Both the position numbers and the translations under genes were made by a program. Of a DNA stretch of 25,280 bases, positions 5,620 through 12,596 are shown in pieces. Source of the stretch: an uncultured Lachnospiraceae bacterium (GTDB taxonomy: Bacteria > Bacillota > Clostridia > Lachnospirales > Lachnospiraceae); assembly GCA_937891165.1 (NCBI GenBank), contig CALAEX010000193.1:1-25280 (forward strand). The letters run 5' to 3'. Below the pieces are notes generated by a model. It was not told the origin of the DNA and did not search any database. It worked only from the letters and a program-made list of their open reading frames with translations. Positions within the stretch are counted from its first letter, which is position 1. Each line of letters begins with the position of its first letter.

Positions 5620-5835
5620 TTAATTTCCTCCTTCTTTTGAAATTGGTGGTCCAAATCCTAATGTTATCTTTGAGTCGGACACAGTGGCGATCCTCTCATA
5701 GATTTCTAGTTTCGCTTGGGCCATTGCTAGGTCTTGTTTTAGTTGTGCATTTTCAGCTTCTAACACAATCAGTCTTTCCATAACAATACTTTCTATCTTA
5801 TTATATGCGTCAGTATTTCCTGTCTTTGTAGCCAT
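5620..5835 (-). CDS. Small coiled-coil protein
   Basis: 71 residues; about residues 10-48 form a probable coiled coil (IVMERLIVLEAENAQLKQD, then LAMAQAKLEIYERI), followed by a Gly/Pro-rich tail. This may be a small oligomeric adaptor, but no family is recognised. GGAGG lies 5 nt before the ATG. The gene is 2 bp upstream of the next leftward gene. Confidence 0.7.
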   Translation of the reverse strand: MATKTGNTDAYNKIESIVMERLIVLEAENAQLKQDLAMAQAKLEIYERIATVSDSKITLGFGPPISKEGGN

Positions 5836-5849
5836 TGCGTCCTCCTCAT

Positions 5850-6140
5850 TTATTCTTTATTTTTTATTCTATTCTCGATTTCCATATCGATTAATTTATT
5901 AATTCGGTCTCTTTCTAGTTTTACAGCTTCATCTAATATTACTAGAACAGTATGAGGTGATAAATCTAATTTATCTTTGCATTTGGTTATGTAAGGCTCC
6001 CAGCACTTAAATATCTGTCTAGTTTCTATACGAAATCTAACTGTACTATCAATATTGTTTATAACCCTATCTCGTATTTCTTTTAGTTCATTTATCGTTG
6101 CTTGATGCAACGCTATTGAGTTTGCTATTTTTTCTTTCAT
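5850..6140 (-). CDS. Small helical hypothetical protein
   Basis: A 96-residue, almost entirely helical and charged protein (for example NSIALHQATINELKEIRDR and LDEAVKLERDRINKL). No motif or membrane segment is seen. Its ribosome site AGGAG lies in the last codons of the SPFH gene, only 1 bp away, so it is translationally coupled to that gene and may work with it; that link is inference. Confidence 0.7.
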   Translation of the reverse strand: MKEKIANSIALHQATINELKEIRDRVINNIDSTVRFRIETRQIFKCWEPYITKCKDKLDLSPHTVLVILDEAVKLERDRINKLIDMEIENRIKNKE

Positions 6141-6141
6141 A

Positions 6142-6945
6142 CTAATCTCCTAAATTAAATAACATTGTTGGGTCTTCACTCAACATAGTTGTTGGGAATT
6201 GACCATTCCATTTTTGTACTAATTCTCTTTGAATTTCTAATCTTAATTGTTCTAATGATTGTTCTGTTACAGATTGAGATTGTAATTCTCTAACTTTTGC
6301 TTCTGCTTCGGCTGTATTAATTTTTTGTTCATTTTGAACTTTGATGATTTCTAATTGAGCTTTTTCTGCTTCTGCTTTTTGTTGATTTGTTGTTTTAGCT
6401 TCTACAGCTTTATTGAATTCATCTGTAAATCCTATATTTTCTAAGTTTACAGCACTAATCATAAAGTATTCTTCTAGTCTAACATTTAATTCTTCTGTGA
6501 TAGCATTTGCTACTTCGCTTCTCTTTGTTATCATTTCTTCTGCTGTGAATTTAGCAATAGCAGCTTTCAAACTACTTTGTAATGCTGGGTTTAAAACTAC
6601 GTCGTTATAGTTTGCTCCAACTTCTGCATATAATTTAGATGCTTTTTCAGCTCTAATTTGATAGTTAATCGACATTGTTATATTTACAATTTGAAGGTCT
6701 TTAGCACTTCCTTCTACTGTACCTTGATATTTTTGTGTTCTTATATCAATATCGTGTACGTCTTCCACGAATGGTTTTACCATGTGAAATCCTGCGTCTA
6801 AATATTTTTCTTGAACTTTTGAATATAATGTTACTACTCCTATGTGTCCTGTTGGTACTATTGTTGTACCTGCAAAAAATATAACTAATCCTAATATTAA
6901 TACTATAGTAATTATTATTGCTATAATTGATGATCTTATTTCCAT
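6142..6945 (-). CDS. SPFH/prohibitin-like (Band 7) membrane protein
   Basis: A 267-residue protein with one N-terminal membrane anchor (about 5-27, IIAIIITIVLILGLVIFF) followed by an SPFH domain: the strand IVPTGHIGVVTLYSKVQE, then GFHMVKPFVEDVHDIDIRTQ, then the TMSINYQI segment. A long Ala/Glu/Gln-rich coiled coil follows (about 180-235, KAEAEKAQLEIIKVQNEQ). These proteins assemble as rings or cages on membranes and commonly regulate FtsH-type proteases (HflK/HflC, prohibitins). Length and order match stand-alone prohibitins. In a phage it might guard membrane integrity or alter host proteolysis. GGAGG precedes the ATG by 10 nt. Confidence 0.9.
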   Translation of the reverse strand: MEIRSSIIAIIITIVLILGLVIFFAGTTIVPTGHIGVVTLYSKVQEKYLDAGFHMVKPFVEDVHDIDIRTQKYQGTVEGSAKDLQIVNITMSINYQIRAEKASKLYAEVGANYNDVVLNPALQSSLKAAIAKFTAEEMITKRSEVANAITEELNVRLEEYFMISAVNLENIGFTDEFNKAVEAKTTNQQKAEAEKAQLEIIKVQNEQKINTAEAEAKVRELQSQSVTEQSLEQLRLEIQRELVQKWNGQFPTTMLSEDPTMLFNLGD

Positions 6946-6959
6946 ATTCGATAATCCTC

Positions 6960-7307
6960 CTATTTTTCATTTTCTTTTACTTCTATTAAAAAACAATCTG
7001 TTGTGCACGGATGATTTACTTTATCCAGATACATTCTATCAATCGTAATCGTTTTTGCTACAAATTTTTCAGCTAATTTAGCTAATTCTCCGTTTTTTGC
7101 TGTCTCACGATGCCCCCCGAATTCGGTATCATATAACGGAAAAATAGCTTCTTTTTTATAGTCATTTAACCTTAACCATGGGTAATGTTCTAGTGTAGGT
7201 TTATCTTCTGAATAAAATCTCACCTGAATTTCACCTGTGCCATATTTCGGTTTCACTAATGCAAGTACTGTAGGTAATCTTACCCATCTCCTAAACATAT
7301 AATCCAT
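6960..7307 (-). CDS. Hypothetical protein upstream of the SPFH gene
   Basis: A 115-residue soluble protein, not recognised. It is strand-rich with Tyr/Trp (IQVRFYSEDKPTLEHYPWL) and ends with a short CTTDC Cys pair followed by a strand, FLIEVKENEK. GGAGG lies 9 nt before the ATG. The gap to the SPFH gene is 14 bp. Confidence 0.7.
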   Translation of the reverse strand: MDYMFRRWVRLPTVLALVKPKYGTGEIQVRFYSEDKPTLEHYPWLRLNDYKKEAIFPLYDTEFGGHRETAKNGELAKLAEKFVAKTITIDRMYLDKVNHPCTTDCFLIEVKENEK

Positions 7308-7354
7308 TTTAGCAATCCTCCTATTAATTTTTAAATTTACTTTCCATTTTGGAA

Positions 7355-7693
7355 TTATTGTTTTTCGGCCTCTACAGTTTGGTCGTGACGTTCTCGTAAA
7401 TATCGTTCAAAAAATACTTCTTTTGATACTGGAGTATTTTTCCCACAATCTTCTATATATTTATTGTATAAAGCATCATCCTCTTTATAATAAAATGTAT
7501 AAACAGGCCCTTTCCAAACTTTTACGCCTCTTTCAAATAAATACTCATCTAACCATTGTTTGAATTGTTTTATGTTTCTTGCTTGATACGGATGTCTGGC
7601 ACTTATGGCTCCAAATACTGCATTCATATTATTCATTTCAAACACTGTAACAGTGTCGATTATAATGTTTTTGAATAATTTATTCATGTTCAT
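7355..7693 (-). CDS. Hypothetical protein
   Basis: 112 residues, not recognised. It has a helical N-terminus (MNKLFKNIIIDTVTVFEMNN) and an aromatic middle (VWKGPVYTFYYKEDDALYNKYIED). GGAGG lies 9 nt before the first ATG; a second ATG two codons later is too distant for it. The 47-bp gap downstream contains no promoter I can support. Confidence 0.7.
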   Translation of the reverse strand: MNMNKLFKNIIIDTVTVFEMNNMNAVFGAISARHPYQARNIKQFKQWLDEYLFERGVKVWKGPVYTFYYKEDDALYNKYIEDCGKNTPVSKEVFFERYLRERHDQTVEAEKQ

Positions 7694-7706
7694 AAATTAT
7701 GTCCTC

Positions 7707-7940
7707 CTATTTGGTTTCCTCTACTTTCTTTTTTCTAGTTCTTTTGATTGCTAATTTACTGCGTAATTCTTCATTTGTTTCTTCTAATGCTTGTATGTCT
7801 GCTTGTAATGCGATTATTTTTGCTTCTTGTAATTTGAATTGAACTTCTGATGGGGTTTCTTTTTTATGAGCAAAATATGCTCCTGCAAACAACACACCTA
7901 CCACAAGTCCTAAGATAAATACTGGGAACATAGCCATCAT
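7707..7940 (-). CDS. Membrane-anchored coiled-coil protein with RTRKKK tail
   Basis: A 77-residue protein with one N-terminal membrane helix (about 4-25, FPVFILGLVVGVLFAGAYF), a coiled coil (about 32-64, FKLQEAKIIALQADIQ) and a basic tail IKRTRKKKVEE. It resembles small spanin-like or scaffold-like membrane proteins only in architecture; no family is recognised. Like the SPFH protein, it would place a coiled coil on the cytoplasmic face. The ribosome site GGAGGTG overlaps the terminal codons of the out-of-frame phosphoesterase remnant. Confidence 0.75.
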   Translation of the reverse strand: MMAMFPVFILGLVVGVLFAGAYFAHKKETPSEVQFKLQEAKIIALQADIQALEETNEELRSKLAIKRTRKKKVEETK

Positions 7941-7947
7941 CTTTTTC

Positions 7948-8050
7948 TCACCTCCCTGTTCTTAATTGGTATCTAGTTATAAACTCTGGCGATTTTTTAT
8001 TTTGATATGTTAATATTTCGTCTAACGTAACTGGTTCTCCGCCAAATATC
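7948..8050 (-). pseudogene. Out-of-frame C-terminal end of the metallophosphoesterase
   Basis: In the frame displaced from the annotated gene, the minus strand encodes IFGGEPVTLDEILTYQNKK and then an end ITRYQLRTGR-stop (TGA at 7948-7950). This fits what follows VGID in calcineurin-like phosphoesterases (a pattern like G-x-E-P-V-T-L-D-E-I). The displaced frame runs directly into the next gene's ribosome site, as normal packing would. The break is at 8044-8050, within GATATTTGGC. A lost AT dinucleotide, or an added base, explains it. Confidence 0.75.
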
Positions 8051-8524
8051 TATACCTACGTTATATGAATTTGGTACATCACACCATAACGGGTGCATAG
8101 TACCTGTATTCGAATGAATGTGTCCATAAAAATGTAATGCACCATGATGCTGTTCATTCCATACTTGAATTGGATAATGAAATAATACAATTCTGTATCC
8201 ACCGTCTTTAATCATAGCTGTATCTTTTACCCATCTAAATATAGATTGGTCAAATTCTTTATCAGCTAGAAATAGATGGTCGTGGTTACCCACTATCAAA
8301 AACTTCATACCATTAAGTTCTTTCAATATTTCCATAGTTTTAGGACCTTTATGGAATGATAAATCTCCTAATATATACACTTCGTCTCCTGGTCTAACTT
8401 TACTATTCCATCTTCTTATATATTCTCGGTCCATCTCATCTGTGTCTTTAAATGGTCTATTTTCAAACTTTAATACATTTTTGTGTCCAAAATGGACATC
8501 TGCAACATAAAACTTCATAATCAT
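7997..8524 (-). CDS. Calcineurin-like metallophosphoesterase (3' end frameshifted)
   Basis: A 175-residue binuclear-metal phosphoesterase. All catalytic blocks are present: ADVHFGH (Asp9, His11), LGDLS (Asp54), GNHDH (Asn80, His81), FHYP (His116) and GHIHS (His135, His137). Such enzymes hydrolyse phosphomonoesters or diesters of nucleotides or nucleic acids; the substrate is not evident. After Ile160 the sequence turns into a basic tail WRRTSYVRRN that does not fit the family, while the expected ending lies in another frame (see 7948-8050). Activity may survive because the metal ligands come before the break. The start overlaps the preceding stop as ATGA. Confidence 0.88.
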   Translation of the reverse strand: MIMKFYVADVHFGHKNVLKFENRPFKDTDEMDREYIRRWNSKVRPGDEVYILGDLSFHKGPKTMEILKELNGMKFLIVGNHDHLFLADKEFDQSIFRWVKDTAMIKDGGYRIVLFHYPIQVWNEQHHGALHFYGHIHSNTGTMHPLWCDVPNSYNVGIDIWRRTSYVRRNINISK

Positions 8525-8772
8525 CTTTCCCTTACAGAAAGTAAATGCTCAATTGCAGTTTTAATTTCAGGTCCAGCCTCAGCACTACCTTCTTTTTCAA
8601 TTTTATTTATGAACCTTTTTAGTGTTTGAATATGTGGACTAACATCAGTGTCAGCCTCTAATATATCCCCTAACATTTTGTATATTCTTCTCACTCTACG
8701 TCTTGGGATATACGTTTCAAGTTGTTCTTTTAAATTATGATTTTCTTCTTCCAGACTAATCTTCTTCATCAT
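8521..8772 (-). CDS. Small coiled-coil hypothetical protein
   Basis: About 83 charged, helical residues with an N-terminal EEENHNLKEQLE coiled-coil segment and an Arg-rich YIPRRRVRRIYK stretch. Not recognised. The ATG at 8772 is preferred because GGGAGG sits 6 nt upstream, whereas the in-frame ATG at 8778 directly abuts that site. It overlaps the Cys-rich gene upstream by 17 bp and the phosphoesterase by 4 bp. Confidence 0.7.
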   Translation of the reverse strand: MMKKISLEEENHNLKEQLETYIPRRRVRRIYKMLGDILEADTDVSPHIQTLKRFINKIEKEGSAEAGPEIKTAIEHLLSVRER

Positions 8773-8950
8773 AATCATCCTCCCCTATTGGAGAAAAACT
8801 TTTACAACGAATATGTTTAGTATCTGTGCACTCTTCGTCAAAGTTTGATACGGAATAAAATCTTGTGCATGGTTTGTGATATGCTAAATTGCGTTCACAA
8901 TTCTTCCTGGTACACTCTGTTGCACAATAACTTCTATCATACATACTCAT
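8756..8950 (-). CDS. Small Cys-rich protein, probable metal binder
   Basis: 64 residues with six Cys in CATEC, NCE, PCT, EEC and RCKS contexts, and a very acidic end (GEDDYDEED). The first part, MYDRSYCATECTRKNCERN, recalls short unnamed proteins in phages of gut Firmicutes. Zinc or Fe-S binding is plausible from the Cys spacing but unproven. It starts in an ATGA overlap with the VRR-NUC gene, so it is translationally coupled to it. Confidence 0.75.
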   Translation of the reverse strand: MSMYDRSYCATECTRKNCERNLAYHKPCTRFYSVSNFDEECTDTKHIRCKSFSPIGEDDYDEED

Positions 8951-9264
8951 AGTCCTATCAGCCCTGCCTCTCTTACATAATTTTTAACATCATCTACACT
9001 AGTAGCAATAATAAAATGTCCATGAGCCTTTTTAATTCTAGCCCCTTGTGCTAACTGCATTACACTAGGTTCTCCTTGTGGGTCTTTGACCTCTATACCA
9101 AAGAATAGTCCTCCCCAGCAACATAATAAATCAGGAATACCATTCTCTTGATACAAGTCCCCACCATGAATTTTATAACATAGTCCTCCACATTCTTTTA
9201 TGTAGGCTTTTATTTCATTTTCTATTGCTTTTTCACGATGAGCTTTGTATCCTTTACTCGCCAT
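8947..9264 (-). CDS. VRR-NUC domain nuclease
   Basis: A 105-residue stand-alone VRR-NUC protein of the PD-(D/E)XK superfamily. The core is visible: Glu15 in the first helix, GGLCYKIHG, then GIPDLLCC (Asp45), IEVK (Glu58, Lys60) and the helix with Gln70 in SVMQLAQG. Minimal phage VRR-NUC proteins are structure-specific DNA endonucleases, so a role in recombination or branch resolution is likely. Length matches the minimal form. A GAGGGG site lies 10 nt before the ATG, and the start overlaps the metallopeptidase gene by 11 bp. Confidence 0.9.
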   Translation of the reverse strand: MASKGYKAHREKAIENEIKAYIKECGGLCYKIHGGDLYQENGIPDLLCCWGGLFFGIEVKDPQGEPSVMQLAQGARIKKAHGHFIIATSVDDVKNYVREAGLIGL

Positions 9265-9619
9265 TTTTGTATAACCCCTCTTTCAATCTAAGTAAAATCT
9301 CGTCAGTTGTTTTACAAATTGCTGGTGCAGCTACGCTTAATAAGTCACAAGTTTCTTCTTCGTTATTTATACGACTTTGTTGACCTGTTTCCCATAAATA
9401 TACATGAGTTAACTCGTGTCTCAATGTCTTTGCTAACAAAAATCCGTCTAAGTCTTTATCAATATAGATTGTAGAAGTCACATACTCAGTTATACCATGT
9501 ATTCTGGTGTCGTCTTCTGGAGCTCTTCCCTCATAAAAAATTCTGTTCATTTCCTCTCTGTCTCTAAAACATAATTTCCAAATGTTTTTTGAAATTGCAG
9601 GTGATTTGAATGTAAACAT
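9254..9619 (-). CDS. Putative HExxH zinc metallopeptidase
   Basis: A 121-residue protein with the zinc-binding motif HELTH (His68, Glu69, His72) in TLRHELTHVYLWETG and an acidic helix NNEEETCDLL (about 85-94) that can supply the third ligand. This layout fits the ImmA/IrrE- or SprT-like minimal peptidases of phages and mobile elements. A known theme for ImmA-type enzymes is cleavage of repressors, but a target is not indicated here. GGGAGG is about 7-8 nt before the ATG. Confidence 0.85.
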   Translation of the reverse strand: MFTFKSPAISKNIWKLCFRDREEMNRIFYEGRAPEDDTRIHGITEYVTSTIYIDKDLDGFLLAKTLRHELTHVYLWETGQQSRINNEEETCDLLSVAAPAICKTTDEILLRLKEGLYKNGE

Positions 9620-9620
9620 A

Positions 9621-9812
9621 TTATTTACCTCCCTTACTAAATAATCCTTTTATTACACTAGCTAGTAAACATACGCCAAAGGCCTGTAACCAAGTCAAAT
9701 GAAATGGTACATGAAATAACCATAAGACTAAATTTACACACGCATACAGAGGTAATGACCATATTGCACCCATAATCACTAGAATTAAAATTAATACTAA
9801 TAATTTTCCCAT
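9621..9812 (-). CDS. Small membrane protein with two transmembrane segments
   Basis: 63 residues with hydrophobic helices at about 3-25 (LLVLILILVIMGAIWSLP) and 27-57 (CVNLVLWLF, then FGVCLLASVI) and a short basic cytoplasmic end. I recognise similar short proteins in many Firmicutes phages but no function. GGAGG lies 7 nt before the ATG. It is the first gene after the promoter at 9836-9864, so it opens the 9.8-to-3.6 kb transcription unit. Confidence 0.8.
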   Translation of the reverse strand: MGKLLVLILILVIMGAIWSLPLYACVNLVLWLFHVPFHLTWLQAFGVCLLASVIKGLFSKGGK

Positions 9813-9835
9813 ACTATTTCCTCCTTTGTTTTTGC

Positions 9836-9864
9836 ATTATATCATATATGTTTTTAAAAGTTAA
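9836..9864 (-). promoter_or_regulatory. Leftward sigma-A promoter
   Basis: TTAACT (9859-9864), a 17-nt spacer and TATAAT (9836-9841) on the minus strand, in the 79-bp gap between genes 9892-10536 and 9621-9812. The upstream sequence, 9859-9885, is almost identical to that of the 18130-18158 promoter: AGAAAAAAGACAA, then 8 nt, then the -35 box, with TTTAAAAAATT beyond it. It probably starts the transcript of the metallopeptidase, nuclease, SPFH and ligase genes. Confidence 0.8.
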
Positions 9865-9891
9865 TAGTTCTATTGTCTTTTTTCTAATTTT

Positions 9892-10536
9892 TTAAAGGAT
9901 GTCTCTTATAACACCTTCGAATTCTAAATACAATGGACCATATTCACTCGGATCAACTATATTAATTGTCATACCCCTCATAGTATCAATTCTTATTTCA
10001 TCTGGTAATGGTCTCATAAATTCGTCGAAACGAGCCACAAATGGCATTTGCTTTCCATACATCTCTAATCGTCTATAAGCTTTTACTATATTTTCTTTTA
10101 CTTCTGGAGTCATTCTACACTCTATATTTTCAACTTTAACAGGAGCGCATTGCATCATAAGTCGGCTTTTCATGATAGAAAGACATTTTAATATACGTTC
10201 TTGTGATAAATCTGATGGAGTATCGCAAGTTACTGCATATCTACGACTACGAGAGGCCCAATCGGCTTTAGACTCTGTTTTCATATTCGGTATTTCCTCC
10301 TCACTTCTTATATCTATTCCATTAAGTTTGTACCAATCTAGTTCTGAGATTTTATCTAATGCAGATACAGATGGCCACATACTAGGTATATCTATGGAAA
10401 ATGCATTTTTATCTGGGTCATACGTGTATCCTCTATGAACAATGGCTCCATCGGCAGTCCTATAAGCATCTACCCAAGGACCTGTTCCATATGTATATCC
10501 TCCATGATAAGTTCCACTAGTTGTTGAAGTCCACAT
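9892..10536 (-). CDS. Hypothetical protein
   Basis: A 214-residue protein, not recognised. The first 35 residues are rich in Gly, Tyr and Thr (STTSGTYHGGYTYGTG), followed by a helical middle (about 60-135) and a strand-rich end. There is no membrane segment or catalytic motif. GGAGG lies 8 nt before the ATG. It directly follows the SNF2 helicase by 1 bp, so it is a candidate helicase partner by position only. Confidence 0.72.
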   Translation of the reverse strand: MWTSTTSGTYHGGYTYGTGPWVDAYRTADGAIVHRGYTYDPDKNAFSIDIPSMWPSVSALDKISELDWYKLNGIDIRSEEEIPNMKTESKADWASRSRRYAVTCDTPSDLSQERILKCLSIMKSRLMMQCAPVKVENIECRMTPEVKENIVKAYRRLEMYGKQMPFVARFDEFMRPLPDEIRIDTMRGMTINIVDPSEYGPLYLEFEGVIRDIL

Positions 10537-10537
10537 A

Positions 10538-11911
10538 CTATTTTCCTCCTTCTTCTAATTCTAACCATCTTTCAAACATCCTTAAATCGAAGTCATAACC
10601 AGCTTCTAATGCTCTTTGTATTTGTTGGTCCACACTACCTTCTATTTCTAAGAAGTAATAAACAGGTTGTTTTGTTTGCCCCACTCTGTCAAGACGACCT
10701 TTACTTTGTACGAAATCAATATAATTTTCAGGATACGAGAACCATATTGCGATATTAGTTTTTACAAAGTCATTTAATCCAGCAGAACCAGATTGTATAT
10801 TTACTATTACTATACAGTCATCATATTTTTCCCAGTTAGTCAAATCTTTAGTAGCACCATCGTAAATGCACCAGTGTCTTTTCTTCTTGTTACAAATTTC
10901 ACTTATGATTTTTGTTTCCATTACAAAGTTTGTGAATATTACAATACGACCTTCGTTTCCTTCTAAAAAATCTTCTAGCCATTGTGCTTTTGGATTTTTC
11001 TCAAAACGTAAATGTTTTATGAAACCACTAGAACTTTCTCTGCTGTAAGTTCGATACAGAGTAGGTCTATTTGCTAAAATAAAGTCTGTATCTATATCTT
11101 CTATATCTCCAGACATCAAAGCCTTTTCTAGGGCATCCTCATCCATTCTAGGCCATACTTTATTCTTCTTAAAATATTTCATTTCAGAAGTCATTTTAAA
11201 AGATTGTCTTATTTCGATTGGCTTTTCATATTTGCTTTCATATTTTTTGTAATAAGTATATCTTGCAATTTCGTCATCCATTTTATCTACTTGTTTATAT
11301 CCTACAATTTCATTGAACGGAAATCTTGCTTTACCTGCATAAACTAAATTCCAGTTTTGAGCCTCCATACAATAATTTTGTTTGAAATCTTTTGCTTTTA
11401 TATCAAATAATTTACTCCCTAATGCTTTATATTGAGGGTATAAATCTATGTATTTTTTATTTTGTGGTGTAGCGCTAAGGACTAATGTATAAGGTTTATA
11501 TTTATCACATAGTCCTTGCACAAATTTTGATTGTTTTGAGTCATACGTTTTTATTTTATGACCCTCATCTACTATAATCAATGTATCTACCATCTTGCAT
11601 ACTAATTCAATTTTAGCCTTGTTCTTTTCTCTCCAAGCACTTTGGAAACTAGACACAAAGGTCATTTCAATATCAGGAACTTCGTCTTTTATATCTCTAT
11701 TCCAGTCATCCACTTTTGACACGGGGCATATAACTACTAACCCCTTAATCATATGATTTTTATAAAGTTGTTCAGCAACAGAAAGAGAAGTAACAGTCTT
11801 ACCAGTACCAGTATCAAATCCTAAATAAGCTCCACGTATTTCGTTATCTGCCATTCTGTTGAATATATCATCAGCAGTTGTTTTTTGGTAATCATACAAA
11901 ACTGTACGCAT
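10538..11911 (-). CDS. SNF2-type superfamily 2 helicase / ATPase
   Basis: A 457-residue SF2 helicase. Walker A GFDTGTGKT (31-39), motif II DEGH (115-118, a variant of DEAH), motif III SATP (146-149), motif V NIQSGSAGLN and motif VI QSKGRLDRVGQ (402-412) occur in the right order. QxxGRxxRxGQ is typical of the SNF2 branch. These ATPases translocate on DNA and remodel protein-DNA or branched DNA; phage members are found beside replication genes. Both RecA-like lobes are complete. GGAGG lies 6 nt before the ATG. Confidence 0.93.
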   Translation of the reverse strand: MRTVLYDYQKTTADDIFNRMADNEIRGAYLGFDTGTGKTVTSLSVAEQLYKNHMIKGLVVICPVSKVDDWNRDIKDEVPDIEMTFVSSFQSAWREKNKAKIELVCKMVDTLIIVDEGHKIKTYDSKQSKFVQGLCDKYKPYTLVLSATPQNKKYIDLYPQYKALGSKLFDIKAKDFKQNYCMEAQNWNLVYAGKARFPFNEIVGYKQVDKMDDEIARYTYYKKYESKYEKPIEIRQSFKMTSEMKYFKKNKVWPRMDEDALEKALMSGDIEDIDTDFILANRPTLYRTYSRESSSGFIKHLRFEKNPKAQWLEDFLEGNEGRIVIFTNFVMETKIISEICNKKKRHWCIYDGATKDLTNWEKYDDCIVIVNIQSGSAGLNDFVKTNIAIWFSYPENYIDFVQSKGRLDRVGQTKQPVYYFLEIEGSVDQQIQRALEAGYDFDLRMFERWLELEEGGK

Positions 11912-11913
11912 TG

Positions 11914-12219
11914 TTACTCCTCCTTTTTATTTTTCTTTTTCGCATAATAATCTTTATAATATTGTTGTCTAGCTTCTTTATTTTCTTCATAATGTTTTTT
12001 ATAGTAGTCTTTTCTTTCTTCTTTGTGTGTTTCATAATATTTCTTATAAGATTTTAGTTTGGCTTCTCTGATTGCTTCTGCTTCTCCCATTGCTTTTCTT
12101 CGTTGTCTTTCTCTGATGGCTTCTTTATTCTTCTTATAATACTCTTTAAAATATTCTTGTCGTTTACTCTTGTTTTGTCGATAATAACGATGTTGGTATT
12201 CTTTTCTGTCATTCTCCAT
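11914..12219 (-). CDS. Tyr/Lys/Glu repeat protein
   Basis: A 101-residue, extremely charged protein made of imperfect units of about 14 residues, such as EYFKEYYKKNKEAIR, SYKKYYETHKEERK and DYYKKHYEENKEARQ. At least five copies are seen, with a break (about 43-55) rich in Ala/Glu. It is probably one long helix. Similar repeats occur next to DNA-binding domains in some phage proteins, but here the repeat stands alone. It lies 2 bp upstream of the helicase gene, with GTGAGG before the ATG. Confidence 0.75.
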   Translation of the reverse strand: MENDRKEYQHRYYRQNKSKRQEYFKEYYKKNKEAIRERQRRKAMGEAEAIREAKLKSYKKYYETHKEERKDYYKKHYEENKEARQQYYKDYYAKKKNKKEE

Positions 12220-12233
12220 TTGTACCTCACTTT

Positions 12234-12596
12234 CTAAATTCCATCTATTCTCATAGTTGCTTTAACATTAGTTGTCTTAGTGAATTTTTTGGCAAGTTCA
12301 GGCTCTTCCTCTTTTAATTTTTTAGTATCGATTGTATTTCTAACGCTTGGTGAAACATATGTCATTTTGACTCCACCTACAACGACTATTTTTGGCATAT
12401 CTTCCATTTGTTCATATAATTTCACCATATTTTCTTTAAATGGCTCATACACCGTCATAAAGTCTGCTTCTGCTTGTTTGTACGCAGCATATTTTTCAAA
12501 AAATTCTTCTGAACTACAGTTTAATCTACTTGCTACTGCTCTGTTATATTTTTCTGCTTCTTCCTCTGTCAATGTTTTTACATTCAATACATCCAT
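12234..12596 (-). CDS. Conserved phage hypothetical (TYVxPSxRxTxDxKKLKEE type)
   Basis: 120 residues: a helical first half (AEKYNRAVASRLNCSSEEF, then YEPFKENMVKLYEQM) and a strand-helix end with MTYVSPSVRNTIDTKKLKEE and then NVKATMRI. From memory, this ending recurs in unnamed siphophage proteins found near exonuclease and recombination genes. No function is assigned. GGAGGAG lies about 8 nt before the ATG. Confidence 0.75.
   Translation of the reverse strand: MDVLNVKTLTEEEAEKYNRAVASRLNCSSEEFFEKYAAYKQAEADFMTVYEPFKENMVKLYEQMEDMPKIVVVGGVKMTYVSPSVRNTIDTKKLKEEEPELAKKFTKTTNVKATMRIDGI

Noticed and set aside
6746..6970. Minus-strand frame overlapping the SPFH gene start
   Set aside because: Low-complexity shadow (Asn/Arg/Ile-rich) in another frame of a convincing gene.
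11914..12219. HNH homing-endonuclease assignment based on Lys/Tyr repeats
   Set aside because: No His-Asn-His core or Cys pairs are present; only the repeat remains.
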